This document shows positions 1-5,864 of a stretch of 5,864 bases of DNA, piece after piece. This stretch comes from Roseburia sp. GTDB lineage: Bacteria > Bacillota > Clostridia > Lachnospirales > Lachnospiraceae. Positions within the stretch are counted from its first letter, which is position 1; each line of letters starts with the position of its first letter. A program made the translations under genes and the position numbers. Below the pieces are notes generated by a model that saw only the letters and a list, made by a program, of their open reading frames with translations, had not been told where the DNA came from and did no database searches. Where the stretch lies: positions 1 through 5,864 of the forward strand of contig JAGASC010000008.1 in NCBI GenBank assembly GCA_017621905.1, written 5' to 3'.

Positions 1-2
1 AC

Positions 3-554
3 TGTCTTTCCATACAAAATAATGTTCCCCAAATTACAGACGCCGTGTCAGCCTTGGCATCATTTTACAGAATTGGCCTGAGCAAGGGAGAGGATAACAT
101 CAAACTACGCGATGAAATCTCACATGCGCAGATGTATCTTAAAATATTAAATATCAGATTTTCTGATCAAATACATACTGTCTGGGAAATCGCGCCTGAA
201 ATTGAAGACTTGCACATAATCAAGATGATACTTCAGCCCATTATTGAAAATGCTGCCATCCACGGCATCTATGAACGGGAGAACGGGAGGGGCGCTATCA
301 AAATCAGAGGCTGGCAGGAAGAAGAACATGTGTATCTTACTGTGGAGGATGACGGTGTTGGCATGCCCCAGGAAGTCATAGCCGCCAACTTTTCCCCGGC
401 ATCCCAGGAGATATCTGACATGCCGGGCGGATACGGAATCCGAAATATCTGTGACCGAATCCATATCGCCTATGGAGCGCAGTACGGGCTCTCCTGTAAG
501 AGCAAAATGGGCGTAGGCAGCACAGTTACCATCCACATACCGAGATGTCCATAG
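3..554 (+). CDS. Sensor histidine kinase, YesM/LytS type (C-terminal part, 5' truncated by window edge)
   Basis: The reading frame is already open at base 3 and runs to a TAG at 552-554, giving 183 residues. A GTG at 45 is only an internal codon: the 14 residues before it continue the typical linker that follows the phospho-acceptor His region in this family (…LSxLxRxxLSKGE…, then a helix ending YLxIxxxRF). The visible part is the end of the His_kinase domain plus the ATP-binding HATPase domain. The N box is LQPIIENAAIHG (key Asn codon at 249-251), the G1 box is DDGVGM (about 348-365), the G2 box is GGYGIRNICDRI (about 426-461), and the C-terminus is GVGSTVTIHIP. In this family the kinase is a membrane sensor that phosphorylates an AraC-type response regulator, often controlling a nearby sugar ABC importer. 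The sensor segment, membrane helices and catalytic His lie outside the window. No response regulator follows it, so the partner must be upstream or elsewhere. Confidence 0.92.
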   Translation, partial: CLSIQNNVPQITDAVSALASFYRIGLSKGEDNIKLRDEISHAQMYLKILNIRFSDQIHTVWEIAPEIEDLHIIKMILQPIIENAAIHGIYERENGRGAIKIRGWQEEEHVYLTVEDDGVGMPQEVIAANFSPASQEISDMPGGYGIRNICDRIHIAYGAQYGLSCKSKMGVGSTVTIHIPRCP

Positions 555-701
555 AAATCATGGTTGGGCTACTCTTTTTTCCCAATGTCATTTCGTCCCT
601 TTATGAAGTACTCCCTTTTCAATCGCTTTCGCTTTCCAAGTGGGAGACGCGAACATAAAAAGGAACGAACTGGCATTGTCTTTGAACAGTCAGAACAACC
701 T
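555..701. other. Convergent intergenic gap between kinase and oxidoreductase genes
   Basis: This 147-nt stretch separates the stop codons of two converging genes, where a bidirectional terminator would be expected. I see only a weak candidate on the + strand: GTTGGG pairing with CCCAAT around 563-590, with a T-rich run inside the loop instead of after the stem. On the - strand only very short pairings, such as ACTG/CAGT, are visible after the oxidoreductase stop. Neither is convincing. No credible small gene is present; the + frame that crosses this gap continues antisense into the oxidoreductase gene and has no family resemblance. Confidence 0.5.
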
Positions 702-1691
702 TTATCCTCGGGCCTTCGCATCCGCATATTTTTGTATTTTGAGCACCTGCCTCTGAGATTCGATGATCTCCTTTGTATTCATCATTGTTCTTATTCCTTT
801 TGTTTCCCATATAAAATCCCGCAAATACTCCGGGTTTCCGCCTTTACATGCAATAATTTTTTCTTCCTCATTTACTTTGAATACATGAATATTTTGATTC
901 TGAACACAAAAATTCAACATGCCTTTTGTACCCCAAAAACAAAAATTCCAATATGTCGGTATAGGAGAGTAACATTTAGGCGCCGCATAAGATACATCCC
1001 CCATCAGCGATATATTGTCCATTTCTACCATAAACTGACCGCAATCTTTAAAACCGGGGGCTTTGTCGGCAAAAGCATTCCATGTCTTAGCGCAGTTAAT
1101 CTTTGTTAAATTCTTACCGGTCATAAATCGGACAATATCGATTCCATGTATGGCGATATCATTGATGGTGCCTCCGTGTTTTCCTTCCTCAAAATACCAT
1201 TTGGGGCGATTTTCGTAGTCAAGGCAATGCTGCCCTGTGAACGATACAATACGTATCTCTCCCAATTCTCCGTTTTCTATGATTTCTTTTCCTTTATATA
1301 CCTGCTCCCTGTATCTTAAATCCAGCATACAGGCCACCTGTAACCCCTTTTCAGAGGATATTCTTTCTATCTCCCCCAATTCATCGATATCTGTGCAGAT
1401 AGGCTTGTCGCATATCACATGTTTTCCGTGTTTCAGTGCCTCTATGACCATTTTACCACGCCTGGAAAAATAATCTCCGATAGCAACCGCTTCAATTCTC
1501 ACATCTTTTAATATCTCTTCATACCTGTTATAGCTGCATTTTATCCCTCTGTTTTCCTCGATATACTTTCTTTCTGATAAATCTTCTTCACAACATCCGA
1601 TGATTTGAACCATCTCGTTCTGCAACGCCTGATGATATAATCCCACAATATGATCGTGTCTGAATCCTGCAAAAGCGATATTCATCTTCAT
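702..1691 (-). CDS. Gfo/Idh/MocA-family NAD(P)-dependent oxidoreductase
   Basis: This 329-residue protein has the usual length for the family, whose members oxidise or reduce sugars, inositols or related polyols in the cytoplasm. The N-terminal half (about 1-120) is the Rossmann domain. The family EKP motif appears as CDKP (D95, K96, P97; the Lys is the usual catalytic or cofactor-contacting residue). The second signature is GGTINDIAIHGID (173-185), with Asp178 and His182 in the substrate-site positions. The C-terminal half is the mixed alpha/beta domain that binds substrate. The nucleotide-binding loop is unusual: the expected GxGxxG/A is GFRHDH (9-14). The gene starts 155 nt after the binding-protein stop, with two hairpins between, so it may be expressed at a lower level or separately. 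The start at 1691 has an AAAGGGG only 4 nt upstream; Met3 at 1685 would sit 10 nt from it and is a real alternative. The substrate cannot be told from sequence. Confidence 0.93.
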   Translation of the reverse strand: MKMNIAFAGFRHDHIVGLYHQALQNEMVQIIGCCEEDLSERKYIEENRGIKCSYNRYEEILKDVRIEAVAIGDYFSRRGKMVIEALKHGKHVICDKPICTDIDELGEIERISSEKGLQVACMLDLRYREQVYKGKEIIENGELGEIRIVSFTGQHCLDYENRPKWYFEEGKHGGTINDIAIHGIDIVRFMTGKNLTKINCAKTWNAFADKAPGFKDCGQFMVEMDNISLMGDVSYAAPKCYSPIPTYWNFCFWGTKGMLNFCVQNQNIHVFKVNEEEKIIACKGGNPEYLRDFIWETKGIRTMMNTKEIIESQRQVLKIQKYADAKARG

Positions 1692-1695
1692 CCAT

Positions 1696-1702
1696 CCCCT
1701 TT
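1696..1702 (-). promoter_or_regulatory. Ribosome binding site of the oxidoreductase gene (decides start)
   Basis: AAAGGGG on the - strand lies 4 nt before the ATG at 1691-1689 and 10 nt before the in-frame ATG at 1685-1683. Neither spacing is ideal, so both codons are possible starts, and the protein differs by only two residues. An out-of-frame ATG overlaps the spacer. Confidence 0.55.
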
Positions 1703-1738
1703 CGTCCCTATCTGAAGTTAAGTTGCGAAATAAACAAT

Positions 1739-1786
1739 AATGACAGGGCAGCCTTTTTCCATGGTAAGACCAGCTGTCCTGTCATT
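1739..1786 (-). terminator. Long inverted repeat between binding-protein and oxidoreductase genes, possible terminator
   Basis: The arms are 1739-1752 and 1773-1786 (on +, AATGACAGGGCAGC and GCTGTCCTGTCATT). They pair over 14 positions with one exception, a G-U wobble in + RNA and an A-C mismatch in - RNA. The 20-nt loop contains a small nested TGGT/ACCA hairpin (1762-1772). On the - strand the stem is followed by a loosely T-rich stretch (ATTGTTTATTT), not a clean U tract. It could partly terminate transcripts of the transporter operon, or protect the 3' end of the upstream message while letting some polymerase through to the oxidoreductase gene. Confidence 0.45.
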
Positions 1787-1808
1787 TCATAATACATCTG
1801 TGAATTAT

Positions 1809-1840
1809 GGGCCGGCAGCATTTATCTGCTGCCTATGCCC
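1809..1840 (-). terminator. Stem-loop just after the binding-protein stop codon
   Basis: A perfect 7-bp stem, GGCAGCA (1814-1820) with TGCTGCC (1827-1833), closes a 6-nt loop. It can be extended by GGGC (1809-1812) with GCCC (1837-1840) across a small internal bulge. It begins about 6 nt after the stop codon of the solute-binding protein gene. No U tract follows on the - strand, so it fits a 3'-end-stabilising hairpin at least as well as a classical terminator. Confidence 0.45.
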
Positions 1841-1846
1841 CTGTTA

Positions 1847-3469
1847 TTAATACCCATACTGCTCGCAATAGTCAGCCCACTGCTCCTTATAAGAGTCTTG
1901 AATCATAGAAAGTCCTGCTGTCTCTGCTGCCTCTAAGAACTCTTCAATTGCAGCATCCACATCCTCTACCATACCTGCCTGCAACGGAGTCAGATATTCT
2001 ACTAACACAGATACAAGAGCTGCTCTCTCAGCAGAGTACGCACTGGAGTCCTCACGGAAGCCCGATAAAATATCAACCATGGGATAACCGCTTGCTTTTG
2101 CAATCTCGCCAAGCTCGGCATGAAGGTCATACATCTCCTGGCTGGATTCCTTGATCAGATCGATTTCAGCATTCTTTAAGCTCCATGCACTGCTGCCCTC
2201 ATATGGGTAGTTCGCATTCTGCGGTCCATCTACATAATAGCCGTTCGCATCCACTGTATAATGCTCGCCCTCGATTCCATACAGCAACAGCCGCTCTAAT
2301 TCAGCATCTGTCATAAACAGCTGAAGCGCCATGGCAGCACGTTCCGGGTTCTTACTATTAAAAGCAATCGCAGTGCCGTCTGTAGTAGGATGTTGTGGAG
2401 TCGCTACCCCTGTCAGCTCTTCTCTTACGACATAAGCAAGCTCCCAATCCGGGTGCTCTTTTTCAACGGTCTCTCTAAAGGTAAGATACTGGGCATAATT
2501 ACAGTTAGTAATTACTTCTCCGCCATTTGAAATATCGCCTTCCGGCTTGTGGGAAAGAATATTCTTGGACCAAAATCCCTTATCTGCCCATCTTTTCATG
2601 GCTTCCATATCTTCTTTAAACAGATCGCTATGCCAGTAATCAAACAACTCGGACGGATTGCTGTAATCTACATCAAGGGAGTAATAACCTTTTTGGTAAG
2701 GTGAATAAAAGGTCTTAAGGGTAACTCCATCGAAGGTCTTAAACGTACTGGTAGTAGAGGTGGACGTATTTCTGGCAATCAACGTCTGTTCCGGCTCATT
2801 GGCTTTTACTCCCTCCAGATATGCTTCCAGATTTTCAAAGGTGTCCGGAACGGGCAGATCATATTTTTTACGCAAATCCTCTCTCCAAACATGCAAACGA
2901 CCGCCGTAAGTAGTTCTGCCCGCATCCGGTACGGAATAGATGGTTCCATCTATTCTCATGGCATTCCACACTTCCTCTGTAAATAAAGCTTTTACTTCCG
3001 GCATACAGGTATCCAGCAATTCATCCAGTGGATAGAAAGCCTGTTTCGCCGCAAGGTTTGCATATTCCAGCCAGTTGGCTGTATAGATTAAATCGCAATC
3101 TTCACCGGAAGAAAGCACCATTTTATACTTGCTCAAAGCATCTGTATAAGTAGTATGACGGAAAGAAATGGTAGCGTTGATCTTCTCTAATAAAATCTCA
3201 TTAATTTTGTCTTCCACTTTCTTCATATCCGCAGGCGCATCTCCGTACAGATAAAAGACCAGTTCCACTTGCTCTGAAAGATCCGGTCCGTTCTCTTCGG
3301 TGGACGTATCAACCACCGTTGACCCCTCTTGGGAACTTTCAACGTCAGAAACCTGAGAGTCTTTTTCATTCTCATTACCGCCACATCCTGCAAACGACAG
3401 AGTCAACATACTGGCAGCTATGCAAATTGTAACCAGTTTTTTTAATTGCATCATTTTTTTACCTTTCAT
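1847..3469 (-). CDS. ABC transporter solute-binding lipoprotein, LplA/YtcQ-like (DUF3502-type C-terminus)
   Basis: This 540-residue extracellular solute-binding protein should capture a carbohydrate-type ligand outside the membrane and deliver it to the permeases encoded upstream. The N-terminus is a lipoprotein signal: Lys-rich start, hydrophobic core (12-27) and lipobox SFAGC with Cys29 as the lipidated residue. An acidic, Ser-rich flexible linker follows (30-65). The binding fold begins near VELVFYLYGD (68-77). SSGEDCDLIY (120-129) and the region NPERAAMALQLFMTDAELERLLLYGIEGEHY (374-404) are typical of large family-1 binding proteins working with LplB/YtcP permeases. The last about 75 residues (SGFREDSS… to the C-terminal WADYCEQYGY) resemble the DUF3502 domain. 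The start is clear: AAGGAGGT lies 7 nt before the ATG. It lies 80 nt after the second permease gene, with an inverted repeat in that gap. A Ser/Thr-rich stretch (NTSTSTTST, 234-242) is notable. The ligand is unknown; an oligosaccharide is the likeliest class. Confidence 0.93.
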   Translation of the reverse strand: MKGKKMMQLKKLVTICIAASMLTLSFAGCGGNENEKDSQVSDVESSQEGSTVVDTSTEENGPDLSEQVELVFYLYGDAPADMKKVEDKINEILLEKINATISFRHTTYTDALSKYKMVLSSGEDCDLIYTANWLEYANLAAKQAFYPLDELLDTCMPEVKALFTEEVWNAMRIDGTIYSVPDAGRTTYGGRLHVWREDLRKKYDLPVPDTFENLEAYLEGVKANEPEQTLIARNTSTSTTSTFKTFDGVTLKTFYSPYQKGYYSLDVDYSNPSELFDYWHSDLFKEDMEAMKRWADKGFWSKNILSHKPEGDISNGGEVITNCNYAQYLTFRETVEKEHPDWELAYVVREELTGVATPQHPTTDGTAIAFNSKNPERAAMALQLFMTDAELERLLLYGIEGEHYTVDANGYYVDGPQNANYPYEGSSAWSLKNAEIDLIKESSQEMYDLHAELGEIAKASGYPMVDILSGFREDSSAYSAERAALVSVLVEYLTPLQAGMVEDVDAAIEEFLEAAETAGLSMIQDSYKEQWADYCEQYGY

Positions 3470-3476
3470 TTGATAT

Positions 3477-3484
3477 ACCTCCTT
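3477..3484 (-). promoter_or_regulatory. Strong ribosome binding site of the solute-binding protein gene
   Basis: AAGGAGGT on the - strand is a near-perfect Shine-Dalgarno match, 7 nt before the ATG at 3469-3467. It is the best site in the window, consistent with the binding protein being needed in excess over the permeases. Confidence 0.85.
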
Positions 3485-3491
3485 AGTTTAT

Positions 3492-3525
3492 TTATAAACA
3501 CAGCTCCATGGACAGCTGTTTATAA
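3492..3525 (-). repeat. Intercistronic inverted repeat upstream of the solute-binding protein gene
   Basis: Perfect 9-nt arms TTATAAACA (3492-3500) and TGTTTATAA (3517-3525) enclose 16 nt that can extend the stem by GCT/AGC with a 2-nt bulge, around a central CCATGG. On the - strand it is preceded by AAAAAAG and ends 7 nt before the Shine-Dalgarno of the binding-protein gene. On the + strand it is followed by CTTTTTT, so it resembles a terminator for antisense transcription, although no + gene precedes it. Likely roles are an RNA-stabilising or processing hairpin favouring the downstream message, or a symmetric operator. These roles are inference. Confidence 0.6.
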
Positions 3526-3549
3526 CTTTTTTGACAGATTCCGGGCTCA

Positions 3550-4440
3550 TCATCCTTTCACGGCACCTATCATAATACCGGACACAAAATACTTTTGGAC
3601 AAATGGATACACCAATAGGACTGGTCCTGTCACCACCACCGCCATGGCCATTTTCATGGACTCTGAAGGCAGGTCGGTTATTACGATCCCGGCCTCAGCT
3701 GCGATACCCTTTGCAGCTTCCGCTTTATTGATCATATTGTACAGATAATACTGCAATTCCCATGTACTGCTATCCACACTAAACATTGAGGACCGATACC
3801 AATCATTCCAATAATTCAGTGCCAGAAAAAGGCCTATCGTAGCCAGTCCGGGTTTAAGCACCGGCATAGCAATCCGACAGAAAATCATCCATTGCCCGGC
3901 TCCATCTATTTTGGCAGCCTCCGCAATTTCGTCCGGCAGAGAACCCTTCACAAAGGTACGCATCAGCACAACATAAAACGGTGCTACGAGACCTGGCAGC
4001 CACAGAACCAGAAGCGTCCCTTTCAATCCCAATACCCCTGAATACATATAATACCAGGGAACCATACCTCCACCAAAAAGGGTAGTAAAATAAATCAGGA
4101 ACGAAATTCGATTTCGGTATCTGAATTCCTTCCGAGAAAGTACATATCCTGTCATCGCAGTTATGATAAGTCCCACTAAAGTTCCCACTACCGTGCAATA
4201 AATGGTAACACCGTAAGCCCGTATAATGCCCTTGGCATTTTCGAAAATAGTCCGATAACCTTCTAAGCTGAATTCTCTGGGAATCAGGGCGTATCCCTCC
4301 AGAAGGATGCTCTCATTGCTGGAAAAAGAACCGGATATGATAATCAAAAAGGGAATCACACATATGACAGAAGTGACCACCAATATGAAATAGGTTAATA
4401 TTTCAAAAATATATGTACTAGTTGCTTTCTTTATTTTCAT
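3550..4440 (-). CDS. ytcP: Carbohydrate ABC transporter permease, YtcP/LplC (CUT1 MalG-like) type
   Basis: This 296-residue inner-membrane protein is the second permease of the importer. About six hydrophobic segments are visible (roughly 12-36, 77-101, 112-132, 142-162, 196-210, 263-285). The cytoplasmic coupling motif is EIAEAAKIDGAGQWMIFCRI followed by MPVLKP: EAA at 174-176, Gly180 and Pro193. This loop contacts the ATPase. FGGGMVPWY (122-130) and the C-terminal YPFVQKYFVSGIMIGAVKG are typical of the YtcP branch that pairs with LplB. The start at 4440 is the only plausible one, since an in-frame TAG lies six codons upstream and there is no other start between. It has AAGGA just 2 nt before the ATG, so the GGAG 10 nt upstream may be the working site. 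The gap to the preceding permease gene is 72 nt. The symbol is given at family level; the transported substrate is not known. Confidence 0.93.
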   Translation of the reverse strand: MKIKKATSTYIFEILTYFILVVTSVICVIPFLIIISGSFSSNESILLEGYALIPREFSLEGYRTIFENAKGIIRAYGVTIYCTVVGTLVGLIITAMTGYVLSRKEFRYRNRISFLIYFTTLFGGGMVPWYYMYSGVLGLKGTLLVLWLPGLVAPFYVVLMRTFVKGSLPDEIAEAAKIDGAGQWMIFCRIAMPVLKPGLATIGLFLALNYWNDWYRSSMFSVDSSTWELQYYLYNMINKAEAAKGIAAEAGIVITDLPSESMKMAMAVVVTGPVLLVYPFVQKYFVSGIMIGAVKG

Positions 4441-4454
4441 CTTCCTTACACTCC
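4441..4454 (-). promoter_or_regulatory. Unusual ribosome binding region of the second permease gene
   Basis: On the - strand GGAG (4454-4451) lies 10 nt and AAGGA (4447-4443) only 2 nt before the ATG at 4440. Neither has the ideal spacing seen for the first permease or the binding protein, which may lower translation of this permease. Confidence 0.4.
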
Positions 4455-4512
4455 ACTAATCTTAAAACATAAAACATCTCGTTTCCTACTCACTCTGATA
4501 AACCACCTGATT

Positions 4513-5442
4513 TTAGAACAATGCCAGCTCATCATCTTTTCTCTTTATCAGCCAGTTGACTGTAACCACCAGCACAAGCCCAAACACAGACTGATACAGA
4601 CCGGCAGCGGTACCCATTCCAAATTCCATACTTGTGGTGCTGACTCGGTAAACATAGGTGTCTATGATGTCTGTTGTCTCGAACAAAAGACCATTGTTTC
4701 CTACAATCTGATAAAATAGCTGGAACTGTCCCCTCATGATTCCTCCGATAGCATAGAGCAGCAGAATAATAAAGGTTGGCTTGATATGCGGAATGATAAT
4801 ATACTTTATTCTTTGCAGAATGTTCGCCCCGTCAACAATTGCTGCCTCATGCAGCTCATTGCTGATACCCAGAATCGTGGCCAGATATACTACCATGCCA
4901 TATCCGAGCCCTTTCCAGATGTGGAAAAACGTGATTAAAAAAGGCCAATATGCAGGCGTTCCGTAGAAATTGATGGGCTCATGCCCCATATTTGTCACAA
5001 TGCCGTTGATCAGACCATTTTCGTAGTTAAACAGATTGTAAACCACCACGCTGAGAATAACATAGGATGTAAAGTAGGGCATAAATATCATTGTCTGAGT
5101 GATCTTTTTAAATCTTTTGCAAGAAAGGAGGCTGACCAGAATTGCCATAAAAGCCTGGCACACATTCCCCAACAAAATAAATACAATATTGTATAGAATG
5201 GTATTTCTGGTCAGACGCCATAAAATATTTGATTTCCAGAGAAACTCAAAGTTTTTTAATCCCACAAAGGGACTTCCGAACAATCCATCCCTGAAATTAA
5301 AATCTGTAAATGCAAAGTAAATACCTACCATCGGCAGATAATTATTGATGAGAAAAAAGGCTGTCACAGGCATGAGCATGAGCCACAGAACCCAGTTCTT
5401 TTTCAAATCCTTAATAAATAGATGTTTTCCATTCTTTTTCAT
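4513..5442 (-). CDS. lplB: Carbohydrate ABC transporter permease, LplB (CUT1 MalF-like) type
   Basis: This 309-residue inner-membrane protein is the first permease of the importer. Six hydrophobic segments can be placed roughly at 17-34, 82-106, 117-138, 165-191, 223-236 and 281-298. The ATPase-coupling loop is NELHEAAIVDGANILQRIKY followed by IIIPHIKP: EAA at 199-201, Gly205 and Pro218. Family hallmarks are the N-terminal MLMPVTAFFLINNYLPMVGIYFAF region and the MPYFTSYVI segment (121-129). It starts 13 nt after the phosphoesterase stop, with AAGGAG 6 nt before the ATG, so the two genes are almost certainly co-transcribed and probably translationally linked. It should form a heterodimer with the permease encoded next. 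No ATPase gene is present. The symbol is given at family level, by analogy with lipoprotein/polysaccharide LplB proteins. Confidence 0.94.
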   Translation of the reverse strand: MKKNGKHLFIKDLKKNWVLWLMLMPVTAFFLINNYLPMVGIYFAFTDFNFRDGLFGSPFVGLKNFEFLWKSNILWRLTRNTILYNIVFILLGNVCQAFMAILVSLLSCKRFKKITQTMIFMPYFTSYVILSVVVYNLFNYENGLINGIVTNMGHEPINFYGTPAYWPFLITFFHIWKGLGYGMVVYLATILGISNELHEAAIVDGANILQRIKYIIIPHIKPTFIILLLYAIGGIMRGQFQLFYQIVGNNGLLFETTDIIDTYVYRVSTTSMEFGMGTAAGLYQSVFGLVLVVTVNWLIKRKDDELALF

Positions 5443-5448
5443 AGTTTA

Positions 5449-5454
5449 CTCCTT
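5449..5454 (-). promoter_or_regulatory. Ribosome binding site of the first permease gene
   Basis: AAGGAG on the - strand lies 6 nt before the ATG at 5442-5440 and only 1 nt after the phosphoesterase TAA (5458-5456). Ribosomes finishing the upstream gene would be delivered almost onto this site. Confidence 0.8.
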
Positions 5455-5455
5455 A

Positions 5456-5863
5456 TTATCCCAGTGTGATTTTTGCGGATTGTACCTTTGGCACTACCGG
5501 GCGTCCAACAGAATCCCACAAACTGTTTTTCGTATGCTCGCGGTTAATTCCCATGAACATGCTGCTTTCCATACCCTCAATCGTAATGGTATTTCCTTCC
5601 AGTGTGATAATCGCATGAATCGGATCATTATATACCACAGTATGGCACAGCAGTGAAAATTCTTTCGTGAGTTCCTCCGGATATAAATCATGTGCATAAT
5701 CCAAATAATCAAAAGATGTAGAATTTAACTCAAAATAACACACATTATCCAGTATACGAATAAAATCTCTATGGAAATGACCATTTATACACATAAGAAC
5801 GCTGTACGGTTTCCTTTGGTTGGCCTCATTGATGATTCTTCTTACCTGAAAAAGCTCCTGGCA
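5456..5863 (-). CDS. Calcineurin-like metallophosphoesterase (C-terminal part, 5' truncated by window edge)
   Basis: The - strand frame is open from the window edge (first complete codon 5863-5861) to the TAA at 5458-5456, giving 135 residues. The Met at 5794 is internal because the frame continues upstream without a stop. The key feature is the CINGHFHRDF motif (residues 25-34 of this fragment): GHxH, with His codons at 5779-5777 and 5773-5771, supplies the last metal-binding histidines of the calcineurin-like fold. It is followed by a beta strand and YFELNSTSFDYL, which resembles phosphoesterases of this class. The C-terminal part (HAIITLEGNTITIEGMES…) looks like a short beta-rich tail. The first metal-binding motifs (DxH, GDxxD, GNHE) lie outside the window, so activity cannot be verified. 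No signal peptide can be judged either, so its location is unknown. Its position 13 nt before the permease gene suggests a role in processing the imported compound; this is inference. Confidence 0.8.
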   Translation of the reverse strand, partial: CQELFQVRRIINEANQRKPYSVLMCINGHFHRDFIRILDNVCYFELNSTSFDYLDYAHDLYPEELTKEFSLLCHTVVYNDPIHAIITLEGNTITIEGMESSMFMGINREHTKNSLWDSVGRPVVPKVQSAKITLG

Positions 5864-5864
5864 A

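Noticed and set aside
147..536. 129-codon open frame on the - strand
   Set aside because: It is antisense to the conserved ATP-binding domain of the histidine kinase and has no recognisable motif.
564..1109. 181-codon open frame on the + strand
   Set aside because: It lies mostly antisense to the well-supported oxidoreductase gene, has no ribosome site or family resemblance, and its composition (many Phe, Arg, Ile) is that of a reverse-strand shadow.
1759..1798. TATTAT on the - strand (near 1787-1796) as a -10 box for the oxidoreductase gene
   Set aside because: The sequence about 17 nt upstream has no resemblance to a -35 box, so it is not strong enough to call as a promoter.
1747..1833. 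Possible alternative pairing between the two hairpins (GGCAGC at 1747-1752 with GCTGCC at 1828-1833), suggesting a switch
   Set aside because: Only 6 bp are available, fewer than in either native stem, and no ligand-binding or leader-peptide structure accompanies it, so a riboswitch or attenuator is not supported.
3531..3536. TTGACA resembling a -35 box on the + strand
   Set aside because: No matching -10 box lies 16-18 nt downstream and there is no + strand gene for it to serve.
3446..3748. 100-codon open frame on the + strand spanning the permease/binding-protein gap
   Set aside because: It is antisense to both genes, and the T-rich hydrophobic translation is explained by the complementary Lys-rich signal peptide and membrane segments.
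5345..5656. 103-codon open frame on the + strand
   Set aside because: It is antisense to the phosphoesterase and permease genes, which both have clear family motifs.

Overview
The window looks like chromosomal DNA of a mid/low-GC Firmicute, most likely a clostridial gut-type bacterium (Lachnospiraceae-like). This is inferred from the base composition, the strong AAGGAGG-type ribosome binding sites, the lipoprotein solute-binding protein with an LplA/DUF3502-like C-terminus, the LplB/YtcP permease pair and the YesM/LytS-type kinase. No species can be named from this sequence alone.

Layout. At the left edge, on the + strand (3-554), is the C-terminal 183 residues of a sensor histidine kinase whose 5' part lies outside the window. 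Everything else is on the - strand and reads right to left: the 3' end of a calcineurin-like metallophosphoesterase gene (5863-5456, cut by the window edge), an LplB-type permease (5442-4513), a YtcP/LplC-type permease (4440-3550), a solute-binding lipoprotein (3469-1847) and a Gfo/Idh/MocA-family oxidoreductase (1691-702). The kinase gene and the oxidoreductase gene converge across a 147-nt gap.

How the genes fit together. The two permeases and the lipoprotein form a carbohydrate-type (CUT1) ABC importer without its own ATPase, so it probably borrows a shared MsmK/UgpC-type ATPase encoded elsewhere. The phosphoesterase gene sits 13 nt upstream of the first permease and the dehydrogenase gene lies downstream of the binding protein. 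Together they suggest an uptake-and-processing locus: import of an oligosaccharide or sugar derivative, hydrolysis of a phosphate ester, and NAD(P)-dependent oxidation or reduction of a sugar or polyol. The adjacent YesM-like kinase is of the type that often senses or controls such importers, but its partner regulator is not in the window.

Non-coding structure. An inverted repeat lies between the second permease gene and the ribosome binding site of the binding-protein gene. Two successive hairpins lie between the binding-protein gene and the oxidoreductase gene. These probably set relative expression within the operon (transcript end protection or partial termination). I found no RNA genes, mobile elements, CRISPR arrays or clear promoters. 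The family content is ordinary; the most interesting points are the phosphoesterase linkage, the altered nucleotide-binding loop of the oxidoreductase and the intercistronic hairpins.
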